Made by a program: the position numbers and the translations under genes
Source: Denitratisoma sp.
GTDB taxonomy: Bacteria > Pseudomonadota > Gammaproteobacteria > Burkholderiales > Rhodocyclaceae
DNA: 64,000 bases
Assembly (NCBI GenBank): GCA_032027165.1
Contig: JAVSMO010000001.1
Span: 1,600,253-1,664,252 of the forward strand
Reading direction: 5' to 3'
Part shown: positions 1 to 13,603 of the stretch, piece by piece
How positions within the stretch are numbered: position 1 is the first letter of the stretch
Layout of the letters: every line of letters starts with the position of its first letter
The notes under the pieces: generated by a model
The model's database searches: none
What the model saw: only the letters and a program-made list of their open reading frames with translations
What the model was told of the DNA's origin: nothing

Positions 1-372
1 GGCAAAACGGCTCTTCACCGCACTTTCCATGACGCTGTGCGGCCAGGCCTCAGCTTTCAACTCGACCAGTATCGGCTGGATGCCGAAATGCCCGACCAAG
101 GCCAGCACCAGCATTGACAGCACCAGCCAGAATACGCCCGACCGGAGCACGGCCTGCCCCCGCCGCACGACAAGATAGGCCAGCAAATAGGTCGCGCAAG
201 TGATTCCCACCCACGCCATGAAGCCGAACAGGTTGCCCGCCAGTTCTCCGGCGAGGACGCGATCCTTCAGCGAAGCGAACAACGAGGGGGCAGCGATGAA
301 TCCGATGGCCCAGAGCCCGCCTACCCACAGGGTAGTGGCGAGAACATAGAGGCTTTCCGCCAGCTGGCGCAC
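1..372 (-). CDS. DUF4149-type membrane protein, 3' part outside window
   Basis: Small integral membrane protein of unknown function. Translation from a GTG at 372 gives 124 codons open to the window edge, so the C-terminus is missing. At least three hydrophobic stretches are visible, with short motifs such as WVGGLWAIGF near the N-terminus and FWLVLSMLVLALVGHFGIQP later. DUF4149 proteins commonly follow greA in betaproteobacteria, and here the gene starts 8 bases after the greA stop on the same strand, so it is probably the last gene of the carA-carB-greA transcript. No strong ribosome binding site precedes the GTG. The family assignment rests on pattern and context. Confidence 0.7.
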   Translation of the reverse strand, partial: MRQLAESLYVLATTLWVGGLWAIGFIAAPSLFASLKDRVLAGELAGNLFGFMAWVGITCATYLLAYLVVRRGQAVLRSGVFWLVLSMLVLALVGHFGIQPILVELKAEAWPHSVMESAVKSRFA

Positions 373-380
373 GGTAAAAC

Positions 381-857
381 TCAGAGGTAGCGGACGTCGA
401 GGATTTCGTACTCGCGCGTGCCGCCGGGAGCCTTCACCTCTGCGATGTCGCCGGCGTACTTGCCGATCAGGGCGCGTGCGATGGGCGAGGAGATGGAAAT
501 CTTGTTGCGCTTCAGGTCGGCTTCGTCATCGCCGACGATCTGGTAGGTGACCTTGTCGCCGCTTTCCTGGTCTTCCAGGTCGACCGTCGCGCCGAAGACG
601 CAACGGCCGTCGGCATCCAGCAGTTTCGGATCGATGATCTGGGCATTGCCCAGCTTGCCCTCGATTTCCTGGATGCGCCCCTCGATGAAGCTCTGGCGCT
701 CGCGCGCAGCGGCATACTCCGCGTTTTCGGACAGGTCGCCGTGGGCGCGCGCCTCGGCGATGGCCGCCACGACGTTCGGCCGATCGACAGTCTTCAGGCG
801 GTGCAGCTCCAGCCGCAGCATTTCCGCACCCGCCTTGGTGATGGGGACCTTGCTCAT
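381..857 (-). CDS. greA: Transcription elongation factor GreA
   Basis: GreA binds the RNA polymerase secondary channel and stimulates cleavage of backtracked transcripts, rescuing stalled complexes in the cytoplasm. The product is 158 residues, the usual length. The N-terminal half is the antiparallel coiled coil with the family pattern [18 protein letters not shown] (about residues 37-54), whose acidic tip residues act in cleavage. The C-terminal half is the FKBP-like globular domain ([15 protein letters not shown]). It begins 5 bases downstream of the carB stop, so it is co-transcribed with carAB, an order common in betaproteobacteria. Confidence 0.97.
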   Translation of the reverse strand: MSKVPITKAGAEMLRLELHRLKTVDRPNVVAAIAEARAHGDLSENAEYAAARERQSFIEGRIQEIEGKLGNAQIIDPKLLDADGRCVFGATVDLEDQESGDKVTYQIVGDDEADLKRNKISISSPIARALIGKYAGDIAEVKAPGGTREYEILDVRYL

Positions 858-862
858 GTCGC

Positions 863-4061
<3,199 letters not shown>

Positions 4062-4069
<8 letters not shown>

Positions 4070-5204
4070 GTTGCGCCTTATTTTCCTGCATCATCTTGAT
4101 GAAACGGTCGAACAGGTACGACACGTCGTGTGGCCCCGGGCTCGCCTCGGGATGCCCCTGGAAGCAGAAGGCCGGCACGTCGGTGCGCGCCAGGCCCTGC
4201 AGGCTGCCGTCGAAGAGCGAGACGTGGGTCACGCGCAGGCTGGCCGGTAAGGCGTCAGCATCGACGGCGAAGCCGTGGTTCTGGCTGGTGATAAGCACCT
4301 GGCCGGTGTCGAGATCCTTCACCGGGTGGTTGGCTCCATGGTGTCCGAACTTCATTTTCACGGTGCGAGCGCCCGAGGCCAGGCCCATCAACTGGTGGCC
4401 GAGGCAGATGCCGAAGGTCGGGATGCCGCGCGACAGGATTTCGCGGATGGCGGCAATGGCGTAATCGCAGGGCTCGGGGTCGCCCGGGCCGTTGGAGAGG
4501 AACACGCCGTCGGGATTCAGAGCCAGGGCTTCCGCCGCCGTGGCCTGGGCAGGCAGCACGGTGACGCGGCAGCCGCGGCTCGACAGCATGCGCAGGATGT
4601 TGCGCTTGACGCCGTAGTCGTAGGCGACGACGTGAAAGCGCGAAGCCTCCTGCGCGACATAGCCCTTGCCGAGCTGCCACTCGCCCTCGCGCCACTCATA
4701 GGATTCTTCCGTGCTCACCACCTTGGCGAGATCCATGCCGGCCAGGCCGGGAAAACGCCGTGCCGCAGCGACTGACTTTTCCTCATCCACCTCGCCGCTC
4801 ATGAGGCAGCCGTTCTGGGCCCCCTTCTCGCGCAGGATCCGGGTCAGCTTGCGCGTGTCGATGCCGGCGATGGCGATGACGTTTTCGGCCTTCAGGTAAT
4901 CGGACAGGGTCTGTTCGGAGCGGAAATTCGAGGCCACCAGCGGCAGATCACGGATCACCAGGCCGGCGGCATGCACTTTTGCCGCCTCGCAATCCTCGCG
5001 GTTGATACCCGTGTTGCCAATATGGGGATAGGTGAGGGTAACGATCTGCCGGCAATAGGAGGGATCCGTGAGGATTTCCTGGTAACCGGTCATGGCGGTA
5101 TTGAACACCACCTCGCCGACACTGCTACCCGTTGCACCAATGCCGATTCCGCGAAATACCGTCCCATCCGCTAAGGCGAGGATGGCTTTCGGAAAATCAG
5201 ACAC
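4062..5204 (-). CDS. carA: Carbamoyl phosphate synthase, small (glutaminase) subunit
   Basis: Glutamine amidotransferase subunit that hydrolyses glutamine and channels ammonia to CarB. 380 residues. The N-terminal CPSase domain is followed by a class I glutaminase domain with nucleophile C267 in [10 protein letters not shown] and the His-Glu pair H351/E353 in QGHPEASPG. The start is GTG at 5204, with an AGGAG Shine-Dalgarno about 8 bases upstream. It is first in the carA-carB-greA group and is preceded by a 169-base gap holding a likely promoter. Confidence 0.97.
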
Positions 5205-5328
5205 TTAAGCGCTCCTGTCGGCACTGCGCAGGCATGCCGGGACAACACACGGGCAATGCTGCGGATTGTTGTAGATATGCGAAGCGGGGCAGGCTGTGCG
5301 CCTGACCCGCTCGGGATAAAACTTTCGA

Positions 5329-5358
5329 ATTTTACCCTAGGAAGAGCTTGTCCTGCAA
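5329..5358 (-). promoter_or_regulatory. Candidate carA promoter with overlapping near-palindrome
   Basis: On the minus strand, TTGCAG (5358-5353) and TAAAAT (5334-5329) are separated by 18 bases, a plausible sigma-70 promoter for carAB-greA. The -10 box lies in one arm of an interrupted inverted repeat (plus strand GGGATAAAA, 8-base loop, TTTTACCC; 5313-5337, one bulged A). This could be an operator or, alternatively, a weak terminator of dapB, whose stop lies just upstream. Confidence 0.45.
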
Positions 5359-5373
5359 ACGCGCAAGGCCCGC

Positions 5374-6192
<819 letters not shown>

Positions 6193-6195
6193 CTA

Positions 6196-6216
6196 CGCCG
6201 GACAGGACGTCCGGCG
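6196..6216. other. Perfect 8-bp hairpin between bamE and dapB
   Basis: CGCCGGAC, loop AGGAC, GTCCGGCG. It follows the bamE stop (6221) by 4 bases on the minus strand. There is no U-tract, so it is more likely an mRNA-stabilising or partial termination structure than a canonical intrinsic terminator. Confidence 0.55.
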
Positions 6217-6220
6217 ATGA

Positions 6221-6730
6221 TCAATTTTTCTCGGCGGGCTGAGCCGCGCCATCGGGTTTCGCCTCGGCCCCGGCCTTCTGCTCACCTTCCCGGGCTTCTT
6301 CTTTCTTCTTCTCCGATGCATCCGGCGCGATCTCGATCACGCGGGAACGCGCGCCGGCGGCGGTTGCCGCCGCTTCCTCCTCGCCCGGCTCGGCCCCGAC
6401 CACGTCCCCGGCCACCCGCGCCAGCTTATTGTCCACGAAAAAGACAGCGAAACGCCGCAACTGTAGCTCGCCCCGGCCCGGCTTGAAGCTGTAGATGTAG
6501 TCCCAGCGCTCGGCATGGAAGATATCCGCCACCAGCGGCGTGCCGAGAATGAAGCGGACCTGGTCGCGGGTCATGCCGGGTTTCAGCTGGGCAACCATGT
6601 CTTGGGTAATGTAATTGCCCTGGCGGATATCGATGCGGTAGGGCGTGATGGCGGATGCCACGTCGGGCATCTTCACGTTCGAACAGGCCGCCAAGGGCAG
6701 CAGGACAGAGAGGTAGCGCAGGAATCTCAT
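6221..6730 (-). CDS. bamE: Outer membrane assembly lipoprotein BamE (SmpA/OmlA)
   Basis: Accessory lipoprotein of the BAM complex that folds beta-barrel proteins into the outer membrane. The start chosen is the Met that begins a clean lipoprotein signal, [16 protein letters not shown], with lipobox Cys16; a Met nine codons upstream would place charged residues before it. The SmpA/OmlA core is recognisable ([39 protein letters not shown]). About 169 residues, longer than typical BamE (about 110) because of a C-terminal tail of roughly 50 residues rich in Ala, Glu and Lys. Divergent from fur, as in many proteobacteria. Confidence 0.93.
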   Translation of the reverse strand: MRFLRYLSVLLPLAACSNVKMPDVASAITPYRIDIRQGNYITQDMVAQLKPGMTRDQVRFILGTPLVADIFHAERWDYIYSFKPGRGELQLRRFAVFFVDNKLARVAGDVVGAEPGEEEAAATAAGARSRVIEIAPDASEKKKEEAREGEQKAGAEAKPDGAAQPAEKN

Positions 6731-6746
6731 GCGGAATCGAAGGCCG

Positions 6747-6791
6747 GGAATTCTCAACGAACGCGCAAGACTATATCATACTGAGAATTCC
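6747..6791. repeat. Perfect 10-bp inverted repeat across the bamE-fur promoter region
   Basis: GGAATTCTCA at 6747-6756 and its exact reverse complement TGAGAATTCC at 6782-6791, separated by 25 bases. It sits between the divergent bamE (start 6730) and fur (start 6811) genes, around an A/T-rich core with TATAT and TATCAT. Each arm contains TGAGAAT, which resembles a Fur 7-1-7 half-site (TGATAAT), but the arms are not arranged as a standard Fur box. Candidate operator for one or both genes. Confidence 0.5.
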
Positions 6792-6810
6792 TCCCTGCCC
6801 CGCTGCCACC

Positions 6811-7257
6811 ATGAGCAACTCGCAAGATCTGAAAAGCATGGGTCTCAAGGCGACCTTCCCGCGCTTGAAGATTCTCGATCTCTTTCAGAAAGCCCAGGCC
6901 AATACCGGCAGCCGCCACATGACCGCCGAGGACGTCTACCGCGCGCTCATCGCCGAAGACATGGATATCGGCCTGGCGACTGTCTATCGCGTGCTGACGC
7001 AATTCGAGCAGGCCGGGCTGCTCGAGCGGCACTACTTCGAGTCCGGCAAGGCGGTATTCGAGTTGAACGAGGGCAAGCACCACGACCACCTCGTCTGCCT
7101 GCAGTGCGGCAAGGTCGAGGAGTTCTATGACCCGGAGATCGAGAAACGTCAGGCCAGGATAGCCAAGGAGCGCGGCTTCGAGGTGCACGAGCATGCCCTC
7201 TATCTCTACGCCGACTGCACCAAGACGAACTGCCCGAACAAAAAGCAGGATAGCTGA
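6811..7257 (+). CDS. fur: Ferric uptake regulator Fur
   Basis: Iron-responsive repressor that binds operator DNA as a metal-loaded dimer. 148 residues from ATG 6811; in-frame extensions upstream would run into the bamE promoter. The N-terminal winged helix ([20 protein letters not shown], then [19 protein letters not shown]) leads to the metal-binding [11 protein letters not shown] (H90, H91, H93, C96, C99) and a second Cys pair in DCTKTNCPN. Divergent from bamE, a conserved arrangement. The 80-base gap carries a perfect inverted repeat that may mediate autoregulation. Confidence 0.97.
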   Translation: MSNSQDLKSMGLKATFPRLKILDLFQKAQANTGSRHMTAEDVYRALIAEDMDIGLATVYRVLTQFEQAGLLERHYFESGKAVFELNEGKHHDHLVCLQCGKVEEFYDPEIEKRQARIAKERGFEVHEHALYLYADCTKTNCPNKKQDS

Positions 7258-7270
7258 CCCTTCCGCATCG

Positions 7271-7840
7271 ATGGAAGCCTTCCTGACGTCGACACTGCTC
7301 GTCGCGCTGGCGGAGATCGGCGACAAGACGCAGCTGTTGTCCTTCGTCCTCGCCGCCCGGCTGCGGAAGCCGGGCGCGATCATATTGGGGATTTTCGTCG
7401 CCACGCTTCTCAATCACATGCTGGCCGGCTCGGTCGGCGTCTGGCTGGCCAGCCTGGTTGCGCCGCAGGTGCTGCCTTGGGCCACCGGGCTGCTCTTCGT
7501 CGGCTTCGGCCTGTGGACCCTGCACCCGGACTCCCTCGATGACGACCCTAAGCTGCGCAAGGCCGGTGCCTTCGTCACCACGGCGATCGCCTTCTTCATC
7601 GCGGAGATGGGCGACAAGACGCAACTGGCGACGGTGGCGCTGAGCGCGCGCTTCGACATGCTGGCTGCGGTAGTGGCCGGCACGACGCTGGGCATGCTGG
7701 TCGCCAACATTCCGGCAGTGCTGGTGGGCGAGGCGCTGGCGCAGAAGCTGCCGATGAAGGCGATCCGCATCGCCGCGGCAGGGATGTTCATCGTCACCGG
7801 CCTCGTGACGATGTTCGGCGTCCCGGGTACGGCTCAGTAG
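7271..7840 (+). CDS. TMEM165/GDT1 (UPF0016) family membrane transporter
   Basis: Inner-membrane protein of the GDT1 family; characterised members export Mn2+ or Ca2+. 189 residues from ATG 7271. The two signature repeats are clear: EIGDKTQ (15-21) and EMGDKTQ (112-118), each followed by hydrophobic segments, the internal duplication typical of the family (about six or seven membrane spans). It lies 13 bases after fur, suggesting co-transcription and possibly manganese homeostasis linked to iron control. The 3' end overlaps the convergent recN by 7 bases. Substrate is inferred only from the family. Confidence 0.9.
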   Translation: MEAFLTSTLLVALAEIGDKTQLLSFVLAARLRKPGAIILGIFVATLLNHMLAGSVGVWLASLVAPQVLPWATGLLFVGFGLWTLHPDSLDDDPKLRKAGAFVTTAIAFFIAEMGDKTQLATVALSARFDMLAAVVAGTTLGMLVANIPAVLVGEALAQKLPMKAIRIAAAGMFIVTGLVTMFGVPGTAQ

Positions 7841-9483
7841 CCGAGCATTTCCGCCGCGTGCTTGCGGGTGGTCGGAGTGATCTTCACGCCGCCCAGCATG
7901 CGGGCGATCTCCTCGATGCGGCCGTCGCGGTCCAGCGGCGTGACGCGGCTGACGACCCCCTCACCACTGCCTTCCTTGGCGATCGTCCATTGCCAGTCGG
8001 CCTGCGCCGCCACCTGCGGCAGGTGGGTCACGCACAACACCTGGCGCTCGGCGCCGAGCTGCTTGAGCAGGCGCCCGACGATCTCGGCAACGCCGCCGCC
8101 GATGCCGACATCGACCTCGTCGAAGACCAGCGTCGGCACGTTGCCCGCCGCCGAGGCGATGACCTGGATGGACAGTCCGATGCGGGAGAGTTCGCCGCCG
8201 GAAGCCACTTTCGAGAGCGGGCCGCCAGGCTGGCCTGGATGCGCACTGACGCGGAAATCGACATTCTCCAGACCGTAAGAGGCGCCCTCCGGCAATTTCT
8301 CCAGCGCCACCTCAAAGCGGCCGCCGGGCATGGCCAACTGCTGCATGGCTTCGGTCACCGCCTTGCCGAGGGCGGCGGCGGCCTTTCTGCGCCCCTTGCT
8401 CAGCGCTTCCGCACGGGCCAAATAATCCCGTTGCGCCTGCGCCTCGCGTTCAGCGAGAGCGGCAGCATCCTGCAGGGTTTCCAGTTCGACCAGGCGCGCG
8501 CCCCAGCCGGCCAGCAGATGCGGCAGTTCTTCCGGCTGCACGCGGTATTTCCGCGCGGCGTCGTGCACCGCCTGGATGCGGCCCTCGATCTCGGCCAGAC
8601 GCGCCGGATCGATGTCGATGCGGTCGCGATAATGGCGCAGGGCATGGGCGGCTTCCTGCAACTGGATCTGGGCGCCCTCGATGGTTTCCAGCGCGTCCTT
8701 GAGGGAGGGGTCATAGTCGATCAACTGGCGCAGTCTGGCGCCCATGCGCTCGACCTGCCACATCGCCGCCAGTTCGCCTTCGGACAGTCCTTCGAGCGCT
8801 TCCTCGACGCCCGCCTGCAGTGATGCGGCATGAGCCAGCCGCTTGTGCTCAATAGTGGTCTCGGCCCAGGTGCCGGCATCGAAGCCGAGCGCCGAGACCT
8901 CCTTCACCTGCCAGACCAGCATCTCGCGTTCGCGGGTATTGGCCTCGGCATTCTTTTCCGCCGTCAGTCTTGCCTCCCTCGCCTTGCGCCAGGCCGCATG
9001 CAGGGCCGCCACTTCGTCGGCTTGGGGGCGCTGCCCGGCCAGGCCGTCGAGCAGCTGGCGCTGCGCGTCGCTGCGCAGCAGGCTGTGATGGGCATGCTGT
9101 CCATGGATGTCGGCGAGGAAGTCGGCGGCTTCGCGCATCTGGGTCAGCGTTGCCGGTACGCCGTTGATGTAGCCGCGGGAACGGCCGCTCGATTCGATCA
9201 CCCGACGCAGCAGGCAGGCATCGTCATCAAAATCGTTGGCGCGCAGCCATGTGGCCAGCGGGCTGCCGGTGGACACTGCAAACTCGGCGCTGATCTCGGC
9301 CTTCTCGCAGCCGCTACGCACCGAGTTCGCGTCAGCACGTTCCCCCAGCACCAGGGTAAGCGCGTCGACCAGGATGGACTTGCCCGCGCCGGTTTCCCCG
9401 GTCAGCGCGCCGAAGCCGGTGGCGAACTCCAGTTCGAGCTGGTCGACAATGACGTAATTGCGGATGTAGAGACGGCGCAGCAT
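7834..9483 (-). CDS. recN: DNA repair protein RecN
   Basis: SMC-like ATPase acting early in double-strand break repair. 549 residues from the Met at 9483; the open frame continues upstream through nadK in another frame, which is not coding. Walker A is GETGAGKS (residues 29-36); a central coiled-coil region is rich in Ala, Glu and Arg; the ABC-type signature ([13 protein letters not shown]) and Walker B ([14 protein letters not shown]) lie near the C-terminus. It starts 12 bases after the nadK stop, and nadK-recN is a common pair. I did not find a clear LexA box because the promoter is probably upstream of nadK. Confidence 0.96.
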   Translation of the reverse strand: MLRRLYIRNYVIVDQLELEFATGFGALTGETGAGKSILVDALTLVLGERADANSVRSGCEKAEISAEFAVSTGSPLATWLRANDFDDDACLLRRVIESSGRSRGYINGVPATLTQMREAADFLADIHGQHAHHSLLRSDAQRQLLDGLAGQRPQADEVAALHAAWRKAREARLTAEKNAEANTREREMLVWQVKEVSALGFDAGTWAETTIEHKRLAHAASLQAGVEEALEGLSEGELAAMWQVERMGARLRQLIDYDPSLKDALETIEGAQIQLQEAAHALRHYRDRIDIDPARLAEIEGRIQAVHDAARKYRVQPEELPHLLAGWGARLVELETLQDAAALAEREAQAQRDYLARAEALSKGRRKAAAALGKAVTEAMQQLAMPGGRFEVALEKLPEGASYGLENVDFRVSAHPGQPGGPLSKVASGGELSRIGLSIQVIASAAGNVPTLVFDEVDVGIGGGVAEIVGRLLKQLGAERQVLCVTHLPQVAAQADWQWTIAKEGSGEGVVSRVTPLDRDGRIEEIARMLGGVKITPTTRKHAAEMLGY

Positions 9484-9494
9484 CGGGCAGCGGA

Positions 9495-10376
9495 TCAGTA
9501 ACTGCGCGGCGTTTCGCTCCAGTGCAGCTTCTCGCGCAGCATGGCGAAATAGCTGTAGCCGAGCGGATGCAGGAAGCGGATCGAGCGGCCCGACCGGGCC
9601 ACGCTGACGCGATCGCCCGCCTCGAGTTCGAACTTCTCCTGCCCGTCGGCATGCACGCGGGCGCGGTGGGGCGCATGCAGGACGATCTCGATGCGGCTGT
9701 CGTCGCTCACGGTGATCGGCCGGTTCGAAAGGGCATGCGGGCAAAGCGGCACCAGGGCAATGCCGGGCACGGAGGGATGCAGGATCGGGCCATTGGCCGA
9801 CAGCGCATACGCGGTCGAGCCGGTCGGCGTGGCGATGATGAGGCCGTCGGAGCGCTGGTTGTAGATGAATTCGCCGTCGATGGACACGGCGAATTCGATC
9901 ATGCGGCCGAGGTCGCCCTTGTTGACCACCACGTCGTTGAGCGCCTGCGTCTGGAAGAGGACGGCATCGCCACGCCGCACCGAGGCATCGAGGAGGAAGC
10001 GCTGCTCGCCCTTGAACTTGCCCTCCAGGAGGTCGGCCATGCCATCCAGCATGTCGTCGCGGGCCAAGTCGGTCATGAAGCCGAGGCGCCCCTGATTCAC
10101 CCCCACCAGCGGCACATCCGATTCGGCCAGCTTGCGTGCGGCGGTCAGCATGGAGCCATCGCCGCCAAGCACGATGGCCAGATCGGCGCGCTCGCCGATG
10201 CTGGCGTAGGATACAACGGGAAAGCCGTCGGCCCCCACCAGGTCGGCCGTGCCCTCCTCGACCAGCACATCGACGCCGCGGCTCTTGAGGAATTCCGCCA
10301 GCGACATCAGGGATTCGGCGATCTCCGGGCTTTTGTACTTGCCGATCAGGGCGATAGTGCGGAAGGCAGGACTCAT
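9495..10376 (-). CDS. nadK: NAD kinase
   Basis: Phosphorylates NAD+ to NADP+ in the cytoplasm. 293 residues. Diagnostic motifs are the GGDGSML glycine-rich loop with its catalytic Asp (about residues 71-77) and the C-terminal [13 protein letters not shown] segment. It is the first gene of a nadK-recN unit and is divergent from hrcA, whose start lies 63 bases away. Confidence 0.97.
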   Translation of the reverse strand: MSPAFRTIALIGKYKSPEIAESLMSLAEFLKSRGVDVLVEEGTADLVGADGFPVVSYASIGERADLAIVLGGDGSMLTAARKLAESDVPLVGVNQGRLGFMTDLARDDMLDGMADLLEGKFKGEQRFLLDASVRRGDAVLFQTQALNDVVVNKGDLGRMIEFAVSIDGEFIYNQRSDGLIIATPTGSTAYALSANGPILHPSVPGIALVPLCPHALSNRPITVSDDSRIEIVLHAPHRARVHADGQEKFELEAGDRVSVARSGRSIRFLHPLGYSYFAMLREKLHWSETPRSY

Positions 10377-10439
10377 GGGCGGAATTTAACCACAAATCCC
10401 CCCTTGCGATTGCGGCACGAAGCCTCCATTTTCAATAAA

Positions 10440-11468
10440 ATGAAGCCAATGCTGGACCAACGCTCCCAGATTCTCCTGAAGACGCTGATCGAACGCTATG
10501 TGGCGGAAGGCCAGCCGGTGGGTTCGCGCGCCCTGTCGAAATACTCCGGACTCGAGCTTTCGCCGGCCACCGTGCGCAACGTCATGTCGGACCTGGAGGA
10601 GTTGGGCTTCATCGCCAGCCCGCATACCTCGGCCGGGCGCGTGCCGACGCCGCGCGGCTACCGCTTCTTCGTGGACAGCCTGCTCACCGTGCAGCCGCTG
10701 CCAGAAGCGCAGATCCACGAACTCGAGGAGCAACTGCAGCCCAACCAGCCGCAGCGCCTGATCAGTTCCGCCTCCCAACTACTCTCCGAACTGACACGCT
10801 TCGCCGGGGTGGTGATCGCGCCGCGGCGCGTCACGCCGAAGATCCGCCAGATCGAATTCCTCAGTCTCTCCGAGAAGCGCATCCTGCTGATCATCGTGAC
10901 GGCGGACGGCGATGTGCAGAACCGCATCCTGTTCACGCAGCGGACCTACACCCCGGCCGAACTGGTCAGCGCGGCCAACTACCTCAACCAGAACTTCGCC
11001 GGCCTGGACTTCGGCGAAATCCGCAGCCGGGTGCATGAGGAGTTGCGCCAGTTGCGCGCAGACATGACCGAACTGATGACGGCTGCCATGGAAGCGGGCA
11101 ACCAAGCGGTCGCCGACACCTCGGAACAGTACGTCATCTCCGGCGAGAAGAACCTACTGGAAGTGGAGGATATTTCTTCCAACATGAACCGCCTGCGCGA
11201 ACTGTTCGCCCTTTTCGAGCAGCGCACCGGCCTGGTGCAACTGCTCGACATGAGCAACCGCGCCGAAGGCGTGCAGGTGTTCATCGGGGGCGAGTCGGGG
11301 CTGGCGCCGCTGGACGAGTGCAGTGTCATCACCGCGCCCTATGAGGTCGACGGCCGCATCGTCGGCTCGGTCGGCGTCATCGGCCCGACACGCATGGCCT
11401 ACGAACGCGTCATCCCCATCGTCGACATCACCGCCAAGCTGCTCTCGAGCGCCCTGTCCGCACCATGA
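10440..11468 (+). CDS. hrcA: Heat-inducible transcription repressor HrcA
   Basis: Repressor that binds CIRCE operators of chaperone genes and needs GroEL for activity. 342 residues from ATG 10440 (a second in-frame ATG at 10449 is possible; neither has a strong Shine-Dalgarno). The N-terminal winged helix ([20 protein letters not shown], then [19 protein letters not shown]) and the C-terminal segment ([20 protein letters not shown]) are typical. It overlaps hemH by 4 bases. I found no CIRCE element here or before grpE or dnaK, so its targets (probably groESL) lie elsewhere. Confidence 0.95.
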   Translation: MKPMLDQRSQILLKTLIERYVAEGQPVGSRALSKYSGLELSPATVRNVMSDLEELGFIASPHTSAGRVPTPRGYRFFVDSLLTVQPLPEAQIHELEEQLQPNQPQRLISSASQLLSELTRFAGVVIAPRRVTPKIRQIEFLSLSEKRILLIIVTADGDVQNRILFTQRTYTPAELVSAANYLNQNFAGLDFGEIRSRVHEELRQLRADMTELMTAAMEAGNQAVADTSEQYVISGEKNLLEVEDISSNMNRLRELFALFEQRTGLVQLLDMSNRAEGVQVFIGGESGLAPLDECSVITAPYEVDGRIVGSVGVIGPTRMAYERVIPIVDITAKLLSSALSAP

Positions 11469-12469
11469 CCCAAGCCAAGCCGGACGGGATGGCCGGGAAG
11501 ACGGCGGTCCTGCTCATCAACCTCGGCACGCCCGAGGCGCCGACGCCGCCCGCACTGCGCAAGTACCTGAAGCAATTCCTATGGGATCCGCGCGTCGTCG
11601 GACTGCCGCGGGCACTCTGGTGGCTGGTGCTCCACCTGGTCATCCTCAACACCCGGCCAAAGCGATCCGCAGAAAAATACGCCAAGGTCTGGATGGCGGA
11701 AGGCTCGCCGCTCAAGGTGCACACCGAGCGCCAGGCCAAGCTCCTGCGCGGTTATCTGGGCCAGTCCGGGCAAAGCAACGTCGTCATCGAGTGGGCCATG
11801 CGCTATGGGGAGCCTTCTGTGGCAGGCAAGTTGGACCGCCTGAAGTCGCTGGGGTGCGCGCGGATTCTGGTTCTGCCGCTCTATCCGCAATATTCCGTCA
11901 GCACCACGGCCAGTGCGATGGATGCCGTAAACGAATGGCTCCGGCGCAATCCACGGACTGCGAAGATCGACGCGGTAGAAAGCTTCCACGACAACGCCGG
12001 CTACATTTCGGCGCTGGCCGCCAGAATCAATGCCCACTGGATGGACTATGGGCGCCCCGAAAAACTCGTAATGAGCTTTCACGGCCTGCCCAAGGTCAGC
12101 ATCGAACGCGGCGACCCCTATTACGGGCAATGCCTCGAAAGCGGACGGCTGCTCGCGGCGGAACTCGGGCTGGTCGAATCGGATTACGCGATCACCTTCC
12201 AGTCCCGCTTCGGGCCGGCAGAATGGCTGCAGCCCTACACCCAGGCGACCCTCGAGTCATTGGCGCGGGACGGCGTAAGACGGGTCGACGTGATCTGCCC
12301 GGGCTTCGTCTCCGACTGCCTTGAAACCCTCGAAGAAATTGCGATGGAATGCAAGGAGGCCTTTATTGCCGCGGGCGGAACGGAGTTTCGCTACATTCCC
12401 TGCCTGAACGAACGGCACGAATGGATCGAAGCCCTCTCCGGCCTGATCCGAGACCACCCGGCGGCTTGA
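11465..12469 (+). CDS. hemH: Ferrochelatase
   Basis: Inserts Fe2+ into protoporphyrin IX, the last step of heme synthesis. 334 residues. The N-terminus has [11 protein letters not shown]; the metal-binding catalytic His is H206 in MSFHGLPK; the conserved acidic region [15 protein letters not shown] carries E287 and E290. The ATG overlaps the hrcA stop (ATGA), implying coupling. hrcA-hemH adjacency is common in betaproteobacteria. It is followed tail-to-tail by the AP2-domain gene 12 bases away. Confidence 0.97.
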   Translation: MTQAKPDGMAGKTAVLLINLGTPEAPTPPALRKYLKQFLWDPRVVGLPRALWWLVLHLVILNTRPKRSAEKYAKVWMAEGSPLKVHTERQAKLLRGYLGQSGQSNVVIEWAMRYGEPSVAGKLDRLKSLGCARILVLPLYPQYSVSTTASAMDAVNEWLRRNPRTAKIDAVESFHDNAGYISALAARINAHWMDYGRPEKLVMSFHGLPKVSIERGDPYYGQCLESGRLLAAELGLVESDYAITFQSRFGPAEWLQPYTQATLESLARDGVRRVDVICPGFVSDCLETLEEIAMECKEAFIAAGGTEFRYIPCLNERHEWIEALSGLIRDHPAA

Positions 12470-12481
12470 ATACAGCCCGAA

Positions 12482-12994
12482 TCACACCCGCGACATGCGT
12501 CTCTTGCGACGCGTTGCGCCGGGATCAAAATTTCCGGCCATCTGCTTGACCGCGCCGCGGCGGGCCTTGACCGCCATCTTGAAGGCGCCTTCCTCGCCGT
12601 ATTTCTTCACGGAAAACTTGACCCGCTTGGCGCGTCCGTCTGGCAGCACCCAGGAAGCGACCCAGAACCAGCGCTTCTCCGCGCTCGGCTTCTGGCTTGT
12701 TTCGGACGCGCAGTAGCGGCACACGCCGACCACGCCGGACTTATTGTTCTTCTTGACGATCTCGGCGTGCTCCCGCCTGGAAAGCGGCGGATGCTTCGCG
12801 ACGATTTCGTCGCGATAGGCCTTGGCCGCCGCCAGCGACCTCGCCTTACCGCCGAGCACGCCATCACTGAACTGCTTGCGGAAAATGACACCCCGCCTCT
12901 GGATGGTCACCAGCCAACCGTGGGTGCGGCTGCTTTCGTTATCGACACGGGTAACGCCGTAGATCGGGGACTTTTGCTTCACTTCGCTCTCCAT
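12482..12994 (-). CDS. Protein with two AP2/ERF-like DNA-binding domains
   Basis: Basic 170-residue protein with two AP2-like modules: residues about 12-67 (YGVTRVD, HGWLVTIQRRGVIFRKQFSD, SLAAAKAYRDEIV) and about 86-145 (SGVVGVCRY, WFWVASWVLPDGRAKRVKFS, EEGAFKMAVKAR). Each has the beta-strand and amphipathic-helix pattern, including the W-x-V/A-x-W pairs. Bacterial AP2 domains usually sit in phage or intron HNH endonucleases; I see no HNH motif here. The C-terminus is strongly basic (ATRRKRRMSRV). The Met at 12994 is chosen because the first domain begins soon after; another in-frame Met at 13099 would add 35 residues. Likely DNA-binding; role unknown. It separates hemH from trxC on the opposite strand. 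Confidence 0.8.
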   Translation of the reverse strand: MESEVKQKSPIYGVTRVDNESSRTHGWLVTIQRRGVIFRKQFSDGVLGGKARSLAAAKAYRDEIVAKHPPLSRREHAEIVKKNNKSGVVGVCRYCASETSQKPSAEKRWFWVASWVLPDGRAKRVKFSVKKYGEEGAFKMAVKARRGAVKQMAGNFDPGATRRKRRMSRV

Positions 12995-13131
12995 GATGGG
13001 TCGTCGAAGTGCTTTCTCGGCAGTTCCGGATAAAACTTTAGCGTACACGGCATCGTGAAACGCGAAATCCGCCTTGAATTCCCCGCACCGCGCCTTCATG
13101 TGGATAGCGAACCTGATTATGGAGCCCACCC

Positions 13132-13566
13132 ATGTCCAGCCCGCTCGTGATCGTCTGCCCCCATTGCAGCACCGCCAACCGCGTTCCGGCCGAACGCCTG
13201 GCCGATCAGCCCACCTGCGGCAAGTGCAGGCAGCGCCTGTTTTCCGGCCACCCCGTCGAACTGAATGCCGACTCCTTCGACAGTCATGTCGGCCGCAGCG
13301 ACATCCCGGTGGTCGTGGATTTCTGGGCGCCCTGGTGCGGGCCCTGCCGCATGATGGCACCGGCCTACGCCCAGGCCGCCCACCAGCTCGAGCCGCACTG
13401 CCGCCTCGCCAAGTTGAACACCGAGGAAGCGCAGGAGATCGCCGCCCGCTTCGGCATCCGCAGCATCCCGACGATCATCGTCTTCCGCAACGGCCGTGAA
13501 ATCGCGCGCCAGTCCGGCGCCATGGATACGGGTAATCTGGTGCGCTGGATCACCACCCAATCCTGA
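13132..13566 (+). CDS. trxC: Thioredoxin 2 with N-terminal zinc ribbon
   Basis: Cytoplasmic disulfide reductase. 144 residues. The N-terminal extension has two CxxC pairs (C9/C12 and C29/C32) that bind zinc in TrxC, followed by a thioredoxin fold with active site WCGPC (C69, C72) and the cis-Pro loop SIPTIIVF. The zinc ribbon separates it from the second thioredoxin at 55323. In enterobacteria TrxC belongs to the oxidative stress response; no OxyR site was identified here. Confidence 0.95.
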   Translation: MSSPLVIVCPHCSTANRVPAERLADQPTCGKCRQRLFSGHPVELNADSFDSHVGRSDIPVVVDFWAPWCGPCRMMAPAYAQAAHQLEPHCRLAKLNTEEAQEIAARFGIRSIPTIIVFRNGREIARQSGAMDTGNLVRWITTQS

Positions 13567-13603
13567 GCCCCCTTCGCCATGGGGCGGGAAAGTCCGAAAA
13601 GGC

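Noticed and set aside
7834..10395. A single 853-codon frame suggesting a NadK-RecN fusion
   Set aside because: The upstream third is out of frame with nadK and has shadow composition; recN starts at 9483 and nadK is complete in its own frame.
10377..10439. CIRCE operator at hrcA
   Set aside because: No TTAGCACTC/GAGTGCTAA repeat in this gap, nor before grpE or dnaK.
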